From the NCBI RefSeq assembly GCF_018614525.1, contig NZ_JAGGOL010000013.1:21300-85299 (forward strand): DNA of 64,000 bases. The letters are read 5' to 3'. Shown piece after piece: positions 18,229-31,231 of this stretch (positions are counted from its first letter, which is position 1; each line of letters starts with the position of its first letter). A model generated the notes under the pieces. It ran no database searches, was not told the origin of the DNA, and was given only the letters and a program-made list of their open reading frames with translations. The position numbers and the translations under genes were made by a program. This DNA comes from Streptomyces sp. ISL-11. Its GTDB lineage: Bacteria > Actinomycetota > Actinomycetes > Streptomycetales > Streptomycetaceae.

Positions 18229-18551
18229 CAGATGTCCTCACCGGTCCGCTTGGCAACGCGGATCTTGTTGCCCTCGTCGTCGAAGCGGTATCCGACGCGG
18301 GTGACGACCTTGTTGCCGTCCTTCTCCACCACGAGCTGAACGTTGCTCACGTGGATCGGGGCCTCGGTCGTCACGATGCCGCCGGTCTTGGAACCACGAG
18401 CGGTCTGGCCGGCCTTGGTGTGCTTCTTGACCCGGTTGACACCCTCGACGAGGACGCGGTCCTGAGCGGGGTAGGCCACGATGACCTTGCCCTGCTTGCC
18501 CTTGTCCTTACCGGTGATGACCTGAACCAGGTCGCCCTTCTTGATCTTCAT
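18228..18551 (-). CDS. rplX: 50S ribosomal protein L24
   Basis: L24 starts large-subunit assembly. The protein has 107 residues with a KOW motif at the start ([24 protein letters not shown]). It begins 3 nt after rplN and overlaps rplE by one base. Confidence 0.96.
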   Translation of the reverse strand: MKIKKGDLVQVITGKDKGKQGKVIVAYPAQDRVLVEGVNRVKKHTKAGQTARGSKTGGIVTTEAPIHVSNVQLVVEKDGNKVVTRVGYRFDDEGNKIRVAKRTGEDI

Positions 18552-18554
18552 CGG

Positions 18555-18923
18555 TTACAGCACCTCCGGCGCGAGCGAGACGATCTTCATGAACTTCTTC
18601 TCGCGCAGCTCTCGGCCCACCGGGCCGAAGATACGGGTGCCGCGGGGGTCACCGTCGTTCTTGAGGATGACGGCGGCGTTCTCGTCGAAACGAATGTACG
18701 AGCCGTCCGGACGGCGGCGCTCCTTGACGGTGCGAACGATGACCGCCTTGATGACGTCACCCTTCTTCACGTTGCCACCGGGGATCGCATCCTTGACGGT
18801 GGCGACGATGACGTCACCGATGCCCGCGTAGCGGCGACCCGAGCCACCGAGAACACGGATGCAAAGGATCTCCTTGGCACCAGTGTTGTCGGCGACGCGA
18901 AGTCGCGACTCCTGCTGGATCAC
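18555..18923 (-). CDS. rplN: 50S ribosomal protein L14
   Basis: L14 forms intersubunit bridges. The protein has 122 residues beginning [27 protein letters not shown], typical in length. It opens the spc block after a 131-bp spacer with several hairpins, so transcription may both end and restart just upstream. Confidence 0.97.
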   Translation of the reverse strand: MIQQESRLRVADNTGAKEILCIRVLGGSGRRYAGIGDVIVATVKDAIPGGNVKKGDVIKAVIVRTVKERRRPDGSYIRFDENAAVILKNDGDPRGTRIFGPVGRELREKKFMKIVSLAPEVL

Positions 18924-18951
18924 GTCTATCTCCTGATCGTCTGCCGGTTCC

Positions 18952-18983
18952 CGGTGAGGGGCTCCTTGCGAAGCCCCTCACCG
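18952..18983 (-). terminator. Hairpin in the rpsQ-rplN spacer (distal)
   Basis: CGGTGAGGGGCT (18952-18963) pairs perfectly with AGCCCCTCACCG (18972-18983) around an 8-nt loop. It probably marks the S10/spc boundary as a terminator or attenuator. Confidence 0.65.
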
Positions 18984-19034
18984 AGCCTGGCGGAACTTGC
19001 CTGGGGGCTAATGCCCTCAGGCCGTTTACTGAGG

Positions 19035-19052
19035 AATTCCCTTGCGGGAATT
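19035..19052 (-). other. Hairpin in the rpsQ-rplN spacer (proximal)
   Basis: AATTCCC TTGC GGGAATT is a perfect 7-bp stem with a 4-nt loop, 3 nt beyond the rpsQ stop. It is unusually AT-rich for this genome, and the flanking CTGAGGAATTCCCT recurs in the S10 leader. Confidence 0.55.
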
Positions 19053-19054
19053 AC

Positions 19055-19336
19055 CTACTTGGCCTTCTCGAGGATCTCGACGATGCGCCAGCGCTTGCTG
19101 GACGACAGCGGACGCGTCTCCATGATGAGGACACGGTCGCCGACGCCGGCAGCGTTCTGCTCGTCGTGCGCCTTGAGCTTGTTCGTACGGCGGATGACCT
19201 TGCCGTACAGCGCGTGCTTGACGCGGTCCTCGACAGCGACGACGACGGTCTTGTCCATCTTGTCGCTGACGACGAGACCCTCACGGGTCTTGCGGAAGCC
19301 GCGCTCGTTCGTCTCAGTCACATTCTTCTCGCTCAT
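19055..19336 (-). CDS. rpsQ: 30S ribosomal protein S17
   Basis: S17 is an OB-fold protein that binds 16S rRNA early in assembly. The protein has 93 residues with [25 protein letters not shown]. It closes the S10 block: hairpins follow before rplN. The start overlaps the rpmC stop by one base. Confidence 0.96.
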   Translation of the reverse strand: MSEKNVTETNERGFRKTREGLVVSDKMDKTVVVAVEDRVKHALYGKVIRRTNKLKAHDEQNAAGVGDRVLIMETRPLSSSKRWRIVEILEKAK

Positions 19337-19560
19337 CAGGCGCTCTCCACCGTCTCGATGCCCAGCTCGCGCTCGCGCATCAGGGTGTAGATCCGGGCGA
19401 TGTCCTTACGGACGGACTTGAGCCGACCGTGGTTCTCGAGCTGCCCGGTCGCCGCCTGGAAGCGGAGGTTGAACAGCTCTTCCTTGGCCTCACGGAGCTT
19501 CGCGACGAGGTCCTCGTCGTTGAGCTCACGCAGCTCGGTCGCCTTGATACCAGCGGCCAT
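19336..19560 (-). CDS. rpmC: 50S ribosomal protein L29
   Basis: L29 is a two-helix protein at the tunnel exit. I use the ATG at 19560 (74 residues, [15 protein letters not shown]) because it shares a base with the rplP stop (TGATG); a GTG one codon earlier is also open. The end [20 protein letters not shown] is typical. Confidence 0.95.
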   Translation of the reverse strand: MAAGIKATELRELNDEDLVAKLREAKEELFNLRFQAATGQLENHGRLKSVRKDIARIYTLMRERELGIETVESA

Positions 19561-19979
19561 CACGACTCACCTGCCTCGCGCCGAACAATGCGGCACTTCA
19601 TCGGAAGCTTGTGGGCGGCGCGGGTCAGCGCCTCCTTAGCAACCTTTTCATTCGGGAAGGACAGCTCGAACATCACCCGACCGGGCTTGACGTTCGCGAT
19701 CCACCACTCCGGGGAACCCTTACCGGAACCCATGCGGGTCTCGGCGGGCTTCTTCGTCAGCGGACGGTCGGGGTAGATGTTGATCCACACCTTGCCGCCA
19801 CGCTTGATGTGACGCGTCATGGCGATACGAGCGGACTCGATCTGACGGTTCGTCACGTAGGCCGGGGTCAGGGCCTGGATGCCGTACTCACCGAACGCGA
19901 GCTCGGTGCCACCCTTGGCCATGCCCGAGCGCTTCGGGTGGTGCTGCTTGCGGTGCTTGACCCTGCGAGGGATCAGCAT
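19560..19979 (-). CDS. rplP: 50S ribosomal protein L16
   Basis: L16 lies near the A site and is needed for late assembly. The protein has 139 residues: [20 protein letters not shown], then [27 protein letters not shown] and the flexible loop [12 protein letters not shown]. It follows rpsC by 5 nt and overlaps rpmC. Confidence 0.97.
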   Translation of the reverse strand: MLIPRRVKHRKQHHPKRSGMAKGGTELAFGEYGIQALTPAYVTNRQIESARIAMTRHIKRGGKVWINIYPDRPLTKKPAETRMGSGKGSPEWWIANVKPGRVMFELSFPNEKVAKEALTRAAHKLPMKCRIVRREAGES

Positions 19980-19984
19980 GTCGG

Positions 19985-20812
19985 TCAGGCCTCCGTTCCG
20001 GTGGACTCGGCCGGAGCAGCGGCGGTCGCGTCGGCCTTGGGGGCCTCGGCGGCGTTCTGCTGCGGCTTGCGGCCGCGGCCGCCACGCTCGCCGCCACGGC
20101 CACCACGGGCCGGACGGTCCTGGGCGCCACCGCGCGACGGGCGGTTGCCCGCACGGGCGGCGGCGTTCTCGGCGCGGACCTCGGCGATGTTCTTGACGTC
20201 GCCCTTGTAGATCCAGACCTTGACGCCAATACGACCGAAGGTCGTCTTGGCCTCGAAGAAGCCGTAGTCCACGTTCGCGCGGAGCGTGTGCAGGGGCACA
20301 CGGCCCTCGCGGTAGAACTCCGAGCGGGACATCTCGGCGCCGCCGAGACGGCCACCACACTGGATCTTGATGCCCTTGGCGCCGGCCTTCATCGTCGACT
20401 GCATGCTCTTACGCATGGCGCGACGGAAGGAGACGCGGGAGGACAGCTGCTCGGCGACGGCCTGGGCCACCAGCTGAGCGTCCACCTCGGGGTTCTTGAC
20501 CTCGAGGATGTTCAGCTGGACCTGCTTGCCGGTCAGCTTCTCCAGCTCGCCGCGGATGCGGTCGGCCTCGGCGCCGCGGCGACCGATGACGATGCCCGGA
20601 CGAGCGGTGTGGATGTCGACGCGGACGCGGTCGCGGGTGCGCTCGATCTCAACCTTCGAGATACCGGCGCGCTCCATGCCCTTCGTCATCATGCGACGAA
20701 TGGCAACGTCTTCCTTGACGTAGTCCTTGTACAGCTTGTCGGCGTACCAACGCGACTTGAAGTCGGTGGTAATGCCGAGCCGGAACCCGTGCGGGTTAAC
20801 CTTCTGGCCCAT
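19985..20812 (-). CDS. rpsC: 30S ribosomal protein S3
   Basis: S3 lies at the mRNA entry and contributes to helicase activity of the ribosome. The protein has 275 residues: an N-terminal KH domain ([16 protein letters not shown]) and the S3 C-terminal domain (to about 210). A tail of about 60 residues is rich in Arg, Gly, Gln and Ala ([14 protein letters not shown]). Such tails are usual in actinobacteria and probably contact RNA. Its ATG shares a base with the rplV stop (TAATG). Confidence 0.97.
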   Translation of the reverse strand: MGQKVNPHGFRLGITTDFKSRWYADKLYKDYVKEDVAIRRMMTKGMERAGISKVEIERTRDRVRVDIHTARPGIVIGRRGAEADRIRGELEKLTGKQVQLNILEVKNPEVDAQLVAQAVAEQLSSRVSFRRAMRKSMQSTMKAGAKGIKIQCGGRLGGAEMSRSEFYREGRVPLHTLRANVDYGFFEAKTTFGRIGVKVWIYKGDVKNIAEVRAENAAARAGNRPSRGGAQDRPARGGRGGERGGRGRKPQQNAAEAPKADATAAAPAESTGTEA

Positions 20813-21159
20813 TACCGGGTTCCTTCCTTGCTGCTGACGACCACGGTGATGTGGCTGGTCCGCTTGCGGATCCGGTAGGCGCGGCCCTGGGCACGCGGAC
20901 GGAACCGCTTCAGGGTCGGGCCCTCGTCGACGTACGCCTCAGTGATGACGAGGCTGCCGGCGTCGGTGTGGTCGTAGTTGTGCGCAGCGTTGGCAATGGC
21001 GCTGTCAAGCACCTTGCCAACCGGCACGCTCGCGGCCTGCGGGGCGAAACGCAGGACCGCCTGAGCCTCCGTGGCATCCATGCCACGGATAAGGTCCACC
21101 ACTCGGCGGGCCTTCATGGGCGTGACGCGGATGTACCGCGCCTGGGCCCTGGCTTCCAT
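20812..21159 (-). CDS. rplV: 50S ribosomal protein L22
   Basis: L22 lines the exit tunnel, where its loop can affect macrolide sensitivity. From the ATG at 21159 it has 115 residues ([16 protein letters not shown] to [10 protein letters not shown]). An in-frame start at 21183 would add eight residues with no family match. It overlaps rpsC and follows rpsS by 42 nt. Confidence 0.95.
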   Translation of the reverse strand: MEARAQARYIRVTPMKARRVVDLIRGMDATEAQAVLRFAPQAASVPVGKVLDSAIANAAHNYDHTDAGSLVITEAYVDEGPTLKRFRPRAQGRAYRIRKRTSHITVVVSSKEGTR

Positions 21160-21201
21160 GGTTGTCCCTTCGGTGTCGTTCATAGTCTTCGCACCCCGCC
21201 T

Positions 21202-21483
21202 TTAGCGGCGCTTCGACTTGCGGTCGTCCTTGACGTGGCCGCGGAAGGTGCGGGTCGGCGCAAACTCGCCGAGCTTGTGGCCGACCATGGACTCGGTGAC
21301 GAACACCGGGACATGCGTCTTGCCGTTGTGCACCGCGAGCGTGTGGCCGAGCATGGCCGGCACGATCATGGAGCGACGGGACCAGGTCTTGATGACGTTT
21401 TTGGTGCCTGCTTCGTTCTGGACATCCACCTTCTTGATCAGGTGGTCGTCGACGAAGGGCCCCTTCTTGAGACTACGCGGCAT
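21202..21483 (-). CDS. rpsS: 30S ribosomal protein S19
   Basis: S19 is in the small-subunit head. The protein has 93 residues beginning [19 protein letters not shown] and containing [23 protein letters not shown], of normal length. It lies 12 nt after rplB. Confidence 0.97.
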   Translation of the reverse strand: MPRSLKKGPFVDDHLIKKVDVQNEAGTKNVIKTWSRRSMIVPAMLGHTLAVHNGKTHVPVFVTESMVGHKLGEFAPTRTFRGHVKDDRKSKRR

Positions 21484-21495
21484 CTAAACCCGCTC

Positions 21496-22332
21496 CTAGC
21501 GCTTCTTGTTCGTCTTGCGGCGGCGGACGATGTACTTGCTGGACGCCTTCTTCGGCGACCGAGTACGACCCTCCTTCTGACCCCACGGCGAGACCGGGTG
21601 GCGACCACCGGAAGTCTTGCCTTCACCACCACCGTGCGGGTGGTCAACCGGGTTCATCGCGACACCGCGGACGGTCGGGCGAACGCCCTTCCAGCGCATA
21701 CGGCCGGCCTTGCCCCAGTTGATGTTCGACTGCTCGGCGTTGCCGACCTCGCCAACGGTGGCGCGGCAGCGGACGTCGACCAGGCGGACCTCACCGGACG
21801 GCATACGAAGGTGGGCGTACTGCCCCTCCTTCGCCAGCAGCTGCACGGACGAACCGGCAGAGCGAGCGAACTTCGCGCCGCCGCCGGGCCGCAGCTCGAT
21901 GGCGTGGATGGTGGTACCGACCGGGATGTTGCGCAGCGGGAGGTTGTTGCCCGGCTTGATGTCGGCGCCAGCGCCGTTCTCAATCCGGTCACCCTGCTGC
22001 AGCTTGGCCGGGGCGATGATGTAGCGCTTCTCGCCGTCTGCGTAGTGCAGAAGCGCGATGCGCGCGGTGCGGTTGGGGTCGTACTCGATGTGCGCGACCT
22101 TGGCCGGCACGCCGTCCTTGTCGTGACGACGGAAGTCGATCACTCGGTAGGCGCGCTTGTGGCCACCGCCCTGGTGGCGAACGGTCACACGACCGGTGTT
22201 GTTACGGCCGCCCTTGCTGTGCAGGGGGCGGACCAGCGACTTCTCCGGCGTGGACCGCGTGATCTCGACAAAGTCGGCGACGCTGGAGCCACGACGGCCC
22301 GGGGTCGTCGGCTTGTACTTGCGGATACCCAT
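21496..22332 (-). CDS. rplB: 50S ribosomal protein L2
   Basis: L2 is one of the oldest large-subunit proteins and supports the peptidyl transferase centre. The protein has 278 residues: [20 protein letters not shown], the OB and SH3-like domains, and the highly conserved [33 protein letters not shown] tail with its key histidine (HPHGGG). Length is standard. Confidence 0.98.
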   Translation of the reverse strand: MGIRKYKPTTPGRRGSSVADFVEITRSTPEKSLVRPLHSKGGRNNTGRVTVRHQGGGHKRAYRVIDFRRHDKDGVPAKVAHIEYDPNRTARIALLHYADGEKRYIIAPAKLQQGDRIENGAGADIKPGNNLPLRNIPVGTTIHAIELRPGGGAKFARSAGSSVQLLAKEGQYAHLRMPSGEVRLVDVRCRATVGEVGNAEQSNINWGKAGRMRWKGVRPTVRGVAMNPVDHPHGGGEGKTSGGRHPVSPWGQKEGRTRSPKKASSKYIVRRRKTNKKR

Positions 22333-22371
22333 TTCTCAGTCCTCGTCCGATATCGGACGACTCGGACTCCG

Positions 22372-22695
22372 TTAGGAGACCGGGCCGCCGAAGATGTCGA
22401 TTCGGTCGCCCTCTGCGAGGGTCACGATGGCGCGCTTGGTGTTGGCGCGCTTGCCGAAACCGGTCTTGGTGCGCTTGCGCTTACCCTGACGGTTGATCGT
22501 GTTGACCCCGGTGACCTTGACCGAGAAGACCGCCTCGACGGCCTGCTTGATCTGGGTCTTGTTGGCGCGCGGGTCGACGATGAACGTGTACTTGTTCTCG
22601 TCCAGCAGCGCGTAGCTCTTCTCCGAGACAACCGGCTTGACCAGGAGGTCGCGCGGGTCCGTGAAGGTCTTGCTGGTGACGACGGCCTCAGTCAT
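22372..22695 (-). CDS. rplW: 50S ribosomal protein L23
   Basis: L23 sits at the tunnel exit and docks trigger factor and SRP. The protein has 107 residues ([26 protein letters not shown]). The start overlaps the rplD stop by one base and rplB follows after 39 bp. Confidence 0.96.
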   Translation of the reverse strand: MTEAVVTSKTFTDPRDLLVKPVVSEKSYALLDENKYTFIVDPRANKTQIKQAVEAVFSVKVTGVNTINRQGKRKRTKTGFGKRANTKRAIVTLAEGDRIDIFGGPVS

Positions 22696-23345
22696 CAGGC
22701 GTCGCTCCCTTCGGTCTCAACGGCCTTGGGGCCAGACACGAAGGACTCGAAGGCGGTCTTGGTGAAGACCACGTCGTCCGAGACGAGCACGTCGTACGTG
22801 TTCAGCTGGCCCGGCTCCAGGATGTGGACCTGGGGCAGGTTACGAGCGGACAGCCACGCGGCCTCGTCGGCGCGGTCGACGACCAGGAGCACGTTCTTGC
22901 GCTCCGAGATCTTGCCGAACAGCGTCTTGGCGGCCTTGGTGGAGACCTCGCCCTCGACCACGCCGGTGACGACGTGGATGCGGGAGTTGCGCGCCCGGTC
23001 GGTGAGGGCACCGCGCAGGGCGGCGGCCTTCATCTTCTTGGGGGTGCGCTGCGAGTAGTCACGCGGCTGCGGGCCGTGGACGACGCCACCGCCGGCGAAC
23101 TGCGGCGCGCGGGTCGAGCCCTGACGGGCGCGGCCGGTGCCCTTCTGGCGGTAAGGCTTGCGGCCACCGCCGCGGACCTCTCCGCGAGTCTTGGTCTTGT
23201 GCGTGCCCTGACGGGCAGCGGCCAGCTGCGCGACGACGACCTGGTGGATCAGCGGAATGCTGACCTTCGCGTCGAAGATCTCCGTGGGGAGCTCGACGGT
23301 CCCGGCCTTGTCGCCTGCCGGCGAAAGGATGTCAATGGTGCTCAT
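22695..23345 (-). CDS. rplD: 50S ribosomal protein L4
   Basis: L4 lines the tunnel; in E. coli it also represses the S10 operon. From the ATG at 23345 it has 216 residues ([15 protein letters not shown]) with the extended loop [20 protein letters not shown]. It follows rplC by 7 nt. Confidence 0.96.
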   Translation of the reverse strand: MSTIDILSPAGDKAGTVELPTEIFDAKVSIPLIHQVVVAQLAAARQGTHKTKTRGEVRGGGRKPYRQKGTGRARQGSTRAPQFAGGGVVHGPQPRDYSQRTPKKMKAAALRGALTDRARNSRIHVVTGVVEGEVSTKAAKTLFGKISERKNVLLVVDRADEAAWLSARNLPQVHILEPGQLNTYDVLVSDDVVFTKTAFESFVSGPKAVETEGSDA

Positions 23346-23352
23346 CGTTACC

Positions 23353-23997
23353 TCAGGCCCCCTTGGCCGCGGTACGGACCAGGACGAGGCCGCCATTCGG
23401 ACCAGGAACCGCGCCCTTGATCAGGAGCAGGCCCTTCTCCGCGTCAACGGCGTGGACGGTCAGGTTCTGGGTGGTGACCCGCTCGTTGCCCATACGGCCC
23501 GCCATGCGCATGCCCTTGAACACACGGCCCGGGGTGGCGCAGCCACCGATGGAACCGGGCGAGCGGTGCTTGCGCTGGGTGCCGTGACCGGCGCCGAGGC
23601 CCTTGAAGTTGTGACGCTTCATGACACCGGCGAAGCCCTTGCCCTTGCTCTTGCCGGTGACGTCAACCTTGACGCCCGACTCGAACACGGCAGCGGTGAT
23701 CTCCTGGCCGAGCACGTACTCGCCGGCGTCAGCGGTACGGAGCTCCACCAGGTGGCGGCGCGGGGTGACGTCGGCCTTGGCGAAGTGACCCTTGAGGGGC
23801 TTGTTCACCTTGCGCGGGTCGATCTCGCCGAAGGCGATCTGGACCGACTCGTAGCCGTCGCGGTCGTTGGTGCGGACCTGGGTGACGACGCAGGGCCCGG
23901 CCTTGACGACGGTCACCGGGACAACCCGGTTGTTCTCGTCCCAGACCTGGGTCATGCCGAGCTTCTCGCCCAGGACGCCCTTAATGTTCTTTGCCAT
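23353..23997 (-). CDS. rplC: 50S ribosomal protein L3
   Basis: L3 starts large-subunit assembly and reaches the peptidyl transferase centre. From the ATG at 23997 it has 214 residues: [20 protein letters not shown], then [19 protein letters not shown] and [23 protein letters not shown]. The longer open frame upstream is a rpsJ overlap artefact. Confidence 0.96.
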   Translation of the reverse strand: MAKNIKGVLGEKLGMTQVWDENNRVVPVTVVKAGPCVVTQVRTNDRDGYESVQIAFGEIDPRKVNKPLKGHFAKADVTPRRHLVELRTADAGEYVLGQEITAAVFESGVKVDVTGKSKGKGFAGVMKRHNFKGLGAGHGTQRKHRSPGSIGGCATPGRVFKGMRMAGRMGNERVTTQNLTVHAVDAEKGLLLIKGAVPGPNGGLVLVRTAAKGA

Positions 23998-24010
23998 CTC
24001 GCGCGTCACC

Positions 24011-24319
24011 TCAGAGCTTGATCTCGATGTCGACGCCCGCCGGCAGGTCGAGGCGCATGAGCGAGTCAACCGTCTTCGGCGTGGGGTCGAGGATGTCGAT
24101 GAGGCGCTTGTGCGTGCGCATCTCGAAGTGCTCGCGCGAGTCCTTGTACTTGTGCGGCGACTTGATGACGCAGTACACGTTCTTCTCAGTGGGCAGCGGC
24201 ACCGGGCCTGCGACCGACGCGCCAGTGCGCGTCACCGTCTCGACGATCTTCTTGGCAGAAGAGTCGATGACCTCGTGGTCGTAGGCCTTGAGCCGGATGC
24301 GGATCTTCTGTCCCGCCAT
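24011..24319 (-). CDS. rpsJ: 30S ribosomal protein S10 (NusE)
   Basis: S10 is in the small-subunit head and also pairs with NusB or NusG in transcription. The protein has 102 residues ([19 protein letters not shown] to [11 protein letters not shown]), of normal length. It is the first gene of the S10 operon. About 650 bp upstream hold no other gene on this strand but contain leader structures and a candidate promoter. Confidence 0.97.
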   Translation of the reverse strand: MAGQKIRIRLKAYDHEVIDSSAKKIVETVTRTGASVAGPVPLPTEKNVYCVIKSPHKYKDSREHFEMRTHKRLIDILDPTPKTVDSLMRLDLPAGVDIEIKL

Positions 24320-24396
24320 GGCTACCTAGTAGTCCTGTCTCTCGTAACGCTCTGGGACTCGGTGTGCTGCGCCTCTTGCGGAAGCGCCGCCCTTCT

Positions 24397-24421
24397 CCGA
24401 CCCACGCGGTCGGGCGTGTCG
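24397..24421 (-). promoter_or_regulatory. Leader hairpin motif shared with the str operon
   Basis: On the minus strand this reads CGACACGCCCGACCGCG then TGGGTCGG. CCGACC and GGTCGG form a 6-bp stem. It matches 31658-31682 at 24 of 25 positions and lies 77 nt before rpsJ. It is probably a transcript leader element. Confidence 0.6.
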
Positions 24422-24435
24422 CGCCCCTTCCGGTA

Positions 24436-24453
24436 AATTTCCCTGAGGAAATT
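24436..24453 (-). other. AT-rich palindrome in the S10 leader
   Basis: AATTTCC CTGA GGAAATT is a perfect 7-bp inverted repeat, striking in GC-rich surroundings. It could be an operator-like site or an RNA stem. Confidence 0.45.
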
Positions 24454-24679
24454 CCCTGGTGAAGGGGGCTGTGGGGGAAGGACACCCACCGAGTGCCTGG
24501 CTGGGGCCACGCTGACACTTCCCGGAAGATTCCCGTACTTCCACCCCTGAGAAGGGGTGACGAGTACTGCGGGACTCGCTTCCAGTCCTCCCGGCGGGAG
24601 GCGCGCAGCATTGGCACTCAACCGAGCAACCTGAACAGTGTGCCATACAGTCCGGAAGAGGCGCCAATCGCAGCCGAAG

Positions 24680-24707
24680 AAGGTACCCCGAGCGGCGCAG
24701 TTGTCAA
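24680..24707 (-). promoter_or_regulatory. Candidate S10 operon promoter
   Basis: On the minus strand, TTGACA (24702-24707) and TACCTT (24680-24685) are 16 bp apart. A start near 24673 would give a leader of about 350 nt that includes the two structured sites. The same -10 sequence appears before rplJ. Confidence 0.4.
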
Positions 24708-24968
24708 ACCACCCCGCCGACATACGGGACACTATGGTCGTGAAGGTCCAGGCTGCTCACCAACTGCCAGATGTTACCGGCAGGGGCCCCGCGTCCCGGC
24801 CGTCACCGCACCCCCAGGGCCGCCCGGGTCGCCCGTCTCCCGGACGCCCTTTCCGCCTTTGCCGTGGTTTGCCGTGGGCTTGAGCAACCGACGCGCCTCC
24901 CCGATCGTCTCCTGACACGCGGGGGCAGTGGGGGACTGTGTGCTGCACAACGGGACGGAGTCATGTAG

Positions 24969-27098
24969 TTGAACATCACACAGCGCATGGTGATATCCCG
25001 CCGGACCGCGCTCGCCGGCATCGCCGCCACCTCGCTGGCCGCGGCGGCGGGCTGCAGCGGCGGCGGCAGCAGGCCGAAGAAGCCCGGGCCCTCCCCCAGC
25101 CACCTGAGAGCGGTGGACCCGCACGCCACGCAGCCGTTCGACAACGCCGCCAAGGACTCCCTGCTCCTGCAGGTCATGGCGCACCCCGACGACGACCTGT
25201 ACTTCATGAACCCCGACGCCGAGCACATCGTGCGCGCCGGGGTCCCCGTCGTCTCGGTCTACGTCACGGCCGGCGAGGCCGTCGGGCAGAACTGGATCGA
25301 GGGCATGCCCCCCAAGGGCAAGCCCGACAAGGCCGCCTACTCCTCCGCCCGCCACCAGGGCCTGCGCCAGGCGTACGCGGAGATGCTCGGCCTGGACCGG
25401 TTCACCCCCTGGAAGAAGTCCGTCCTGGACCTCGGGGGCGGCATCAAGGCGGAGACCAACGAGCTCGCCGACGGCAACCGCAGGGCTCAGCTGATCTTCC
25501 TCAACATCGCCATGCTCTCCGCGGACGAGATGCGCCTGCCGCTGCTCTGGGAGCGTCCCGAGGGCGAGATGCAGAGCCTCGTGGCCACCGGCTCCCCGTG
25601 CACGACCAGCAGCACGTACCACCACGACACGCTCGTGGACACGCTCGCCGGCATCATGGACCGCTTCAAGCCGACCGTGATCCACACCATGGACCCGGAC
25701 CCGGACTACCAGGTCCACGACGCCACCCACCCCAAGGACAACGACTACGGGGCCTGCTCCGACCACCGCGACCACACCCCGACCGCCCTCTTCACCTGGA
25801 AGGCGATGTCCCAGTGGGTGGCCGACAGGTCCAAGCGCGACGGGCACCCACCGCGCTTCGTGACCACGTCCTTCCGCGGCTACTACAACCAGCGCTGGCC
25901 GCACAATCTGCCGCCGGAGGTCGTGGAGCAGAAGCACCGCCTGGTCGAGGCGTACGGCGGCGATCCCTCCTGGGACTGCGGCAACCCCGCGGGCTGCGGT
26001 GACTACGGCCAGGGCGGCGACCGCCCGATGAAGAACCGCAAGGGCTGGATCCGCTCCACCCACTACCGCTACAAGGGCGCCACCATGGCCCCCGGCACCG
26101 ACAAGGCCGGCCGCCTGGAGGCGTTCGGTGTCCTCGGTACCCAGGCCGTGCGCTGGGTGGAGTCCTCCCCCGGCAGCGGCCGTTGGGGCGAGCCGCAGAA
26201 CCTCGGCGGCGGCCCCCTGGCCCCCGCGCTGACCGCCGTGCGGGACTCCGCCGGGCGCCGGCTGCTGTTCGCCCTGCGGTTCTCCGCGCTGGCCGGCCTG
26301 GGGCGCCCCGACACCCGCGAGATCATGGTCCTGGAGGAGTCCTCCCCCGGCGGCCCCTTCAAGGACTGGCAGGGCCTCGGCAACCCCGAGCACCGGCCCG
26401 ACCGCGGCCGCCGCGTGGGCATGCCCGCCGCCGTCGCCACCCCGGACGGACGGGTCCACCTCTTCGTACGCAACGCCGGCAAGGGCGTCTCCAGCCGCGT
26501 GCGCGAGAGCGACGGCACGTGGGGGAAGTGGCAGAGCCTGCGCGGTCAGGAGATCCAGGACGGCCTGACCGTCCTGCTCGACCACGACAAGCGGGTCCAC
26601 GTCTTCGGCGAGGGTCGCGACACCGTCCACCACTGGACGCAGGACGAGCCCGGCAAGCCGGTCCGCCACCAGCCCCTCAAGGGCCTCCCACAGCCCGGCG
26701 GGCTCCCCGGTGCGGCCCTCGGACCCGACGGCGCGGTGGCGGTCGTCTACCGTGCGCCCGCGGCCGTCAACCCGGTCGTGTACGGCTTCACACCGGGCTC
26801 GGAGGACGTACGCACCACCGAGCTGACGGATTTCGCCGGCTACGGGCCGCTGGCCGCCCTCACCCGGCCCGTGCGCGGCGAGCCTGACACCGTGATGGTG
26901 CTGGGCCGGGCCGTGAACGGCGAGATGCAGCTCACGGACGCACAGGCCCCCGACGCCGAACCGCTGCGCCTGTCGGGCCCGCTCGTGCCCGTGGGCACCT
27001 CCGGGCTCGCCATGGACGCGGGCCACCAGGTGTGCGTGGTCGGCATGAGCCCCGACGCCACGCCGTGGATCTGGCGCCCGGAGCTCCCGCACGCCTGA
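24969..27098 (+). CDS. Exported PIG-L-type deacetylase with C-terminal propeller-like domain
   Basis: The protein has 709 residues from a TTG at 24969, which has GGAG upstream; the ATG at 24987 has none. A twin-arginine signal (SRRTALAG, 10-17) and a lipobox-like AAGC (26-29) suggest folded export and lipid anchoring. The PIG-L (LmbE-like) domain covers about 65-350, with the zinc motif AHPDD (71-75) and DHRDH further on. This family removes acetyl groups from N-acetylglucosaminyl compounds. Residues about 370-709 contain repeated W/G blocks such as [10 protein letters not shown] and [12 protein letters not shown], resembling lectin or sialidase-type propellers that may bind a glycan. The substrate is unknown. 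It sits alone between two ribosomal operons. Confidence 0.82.
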   Translation: MNITQRMVISRRTALAGIAATSLAAAAGCSGGGSRPKKPGPSPSHLRAVDPHATQPFDNAAKDSLLLQVMAHPDDDLYFMNPDAEHIVRAGVPVVSVYVTAGEAVGQNWIEGMPPKGKPDKAAYSSARHQGLRQAYAEMLGLDRFTPWKKSVLDLGGGIKAETNELADGNRRAQLIFLNIAMLSADEMRLPLLWERPEGEMQSLVATGSPCTTSSTYHHDTLVDTLAGIMDRFKPTVIHTMDPDPDYQVHDATHPKDNDYGACSDHRDHTPTALFTWKAMSQWVADRSKRDGHPPRFVTTSFRGYYNQRWPHNLPPEVVEQKHRLVEAYGGDPSWDCGNPAGCGDYGQGGDRPMKNRKGWIRSTHYRYKGATMAPGTDKAGRLEAFGVLGTQAVRWVESSPGSGRWGEPQNLGGGPLAPALTAVRDSAGRRLLFALRFSALAGLGRPDTREIMVLEESSPGGPFKDWQGLGNPEHRPDRGRRVGMPAAVATPDGRVHLFVRNAGKGVSSRVRESDGTWGKWQSLRGQEIQDGLTVLLDHDKRVHVFGEGRDTVHHWTQDEPGKPVRHQPLKGLPQPGGLPGAALGPDGAVAVVYRAPAAVNPVVYGFTPGSEDVRTTELTDFAGYGPLAALTRPVRGEPDTVMVLGRAVNGEMQLTDAQAPDAEPLRLSGPLVPVGTSGLAMDAGHQVCVVGMSPDATPWIWRPELPHA

Positions 27099-27169
27099 TC
27101 ACCCGGCATCCCGCCCGTGCGCGGTTCACCCTTCGGGGCGAAACCCGCCGGGCGCCTTCCAGGGCAAGC

Positions 27170-27207
27170 GAAAGGGCCCGCACATCCGAGGATGTGCGGG
27201 CCCTTTC
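27170..27207 (-). terminator. Strong terminator between deacetylase gene and tuf
   Basis: Arms 27170-27187 and 27190-27207 are perfectly complementary over 18 bp with CTTTC on the far side. It serves tuf on the minus strand and could also stop the convergent deacetylase transcript. Confidence 0.9.
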
Positions 27208-27226
27208 AGACCTTCGAGTAAGAAAC

Positions 27227-28420
<1,194 letters not shown>

Positions 28421-28495
28421 TGGGTCCTCCTACGGAGTGGTTCTGTACGCCTTACTCATCGGCGCCAGGTGATCTTTGCTGGGGTGCCGTCCGCC

Positions 28496-28538
28496 GGGGC
28501 ATCCGCCACAATCCTCACGGATTGCCACGGTATGCCCC
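28496..28538 (-). promoter_or_regulatory. Large hairpin in the fusA-tuf spacer
   Basis: GGGGCAT (28496-28502) pairs with ATGCCCC (28532-28538). Inside, CCG pairs with CGG and CAATCC (28509-28514) with GGATTG (28519-28524) around a TCAC loop. The structure lies in the transcript between fusA and tuf. Confidence 0.6.
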
Positions 28539-28596
28539 GACAGTCGGTGTAAAAGCCTAAAGCCTGAGCTTCGTCTGTGGAGACGGAGCCTGCGTA

Positions 28597-30720
<2,124 letters not shown>

Positions 30721-30758
30721 ATGGCTCAGTCTTCTCTCGGTCTCGATGTGGGTAGCGA

Positions 30759-31229
30759 CTACCAGCGGTAGTGCGCGAAGGCCTTGTTGGACTCGGCCAT
30801 CTTGTGCGTGTCCTCACGCTTCTTGACCGCAGCACCCAGGCCGTTGGAGGCGTCCAGGAGCTCGTTCATGAGGCGCTCGGTCATCGTCTTCTCGCGACGG
30901 GCGCGGGAGTAGCCGACGACCCAGCGGAGCGCGAGGGTGGAGGCGCGGCCCGGACGGACCTCGACCGGCACCTGGTAGGTGGCGCCACCGACACGGCGGG
31001 ACTTGACCTCGAGCGCCGGCTTGACGTTCTCGAGGGCGCGCTTGAGCGTGATGACCGGGTCGTTGCCGGTCTTCTCGCGCAGGCCTTCCATGGCGCCGTA
31101 GACGATGCGCTCGGCGGTGGAGCGCTTGCCGTGCAGCAGGATCTTGTTGATCAGCGACGTGACAAGAGGAGAACCGTAGACCGGGTCGATGATGACCGGG
31201 CGCTTCGGGGCGGGGCCCTTACGAGGCAT
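30759..31229 (-). CDS. rpsG: 30S ribosomal protein S7
   Basis: S7 starts assembly of the small-subunit head; in E. coli it regulates the str operon. The protein has 156 residues ([20 protein letters not shown] to [13 protein letters not shown]), of normal length. The start lies 2 nt after the rpsL stop. Confidence 0.97.
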   Translation of the reverse strand: MPRKGPAPKRPVIIDPVYGSPLVTSLINKILLHGKRSTAERIVYGAMEGLREKTGNDPVITLKRALENVKPALEVKSRRVGGATYQVPVEVRPGRASTLALRWVVGYSRARREKTMTERLMNELLDASNGLGAAVKKREDTHKMAESNKAFAHYRW

Positions 31230-31231
31230 TC

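Larger units (their letters stand above)
24320..24968. other. S10 operon leader and divergent intergenic region
   Basis: No gene is supported here; the open frames are short and lack family sequence. The region holds a 25-nt hairpin motif shared with the str operon leader (24397-24421), a perfect AT-rich palindrome (24436-24453), a candidate S10 promoter (24680-24707) and, at the far end, the start region of the deacetylase gene. Confidence 0.6.

Noticed and set aside
24493..24915. Possible gene upstream of the deacetylase
   Set aside because: The composition is Pro/Arg/Gly noise and it overlaps the S10 promoter and leader region.
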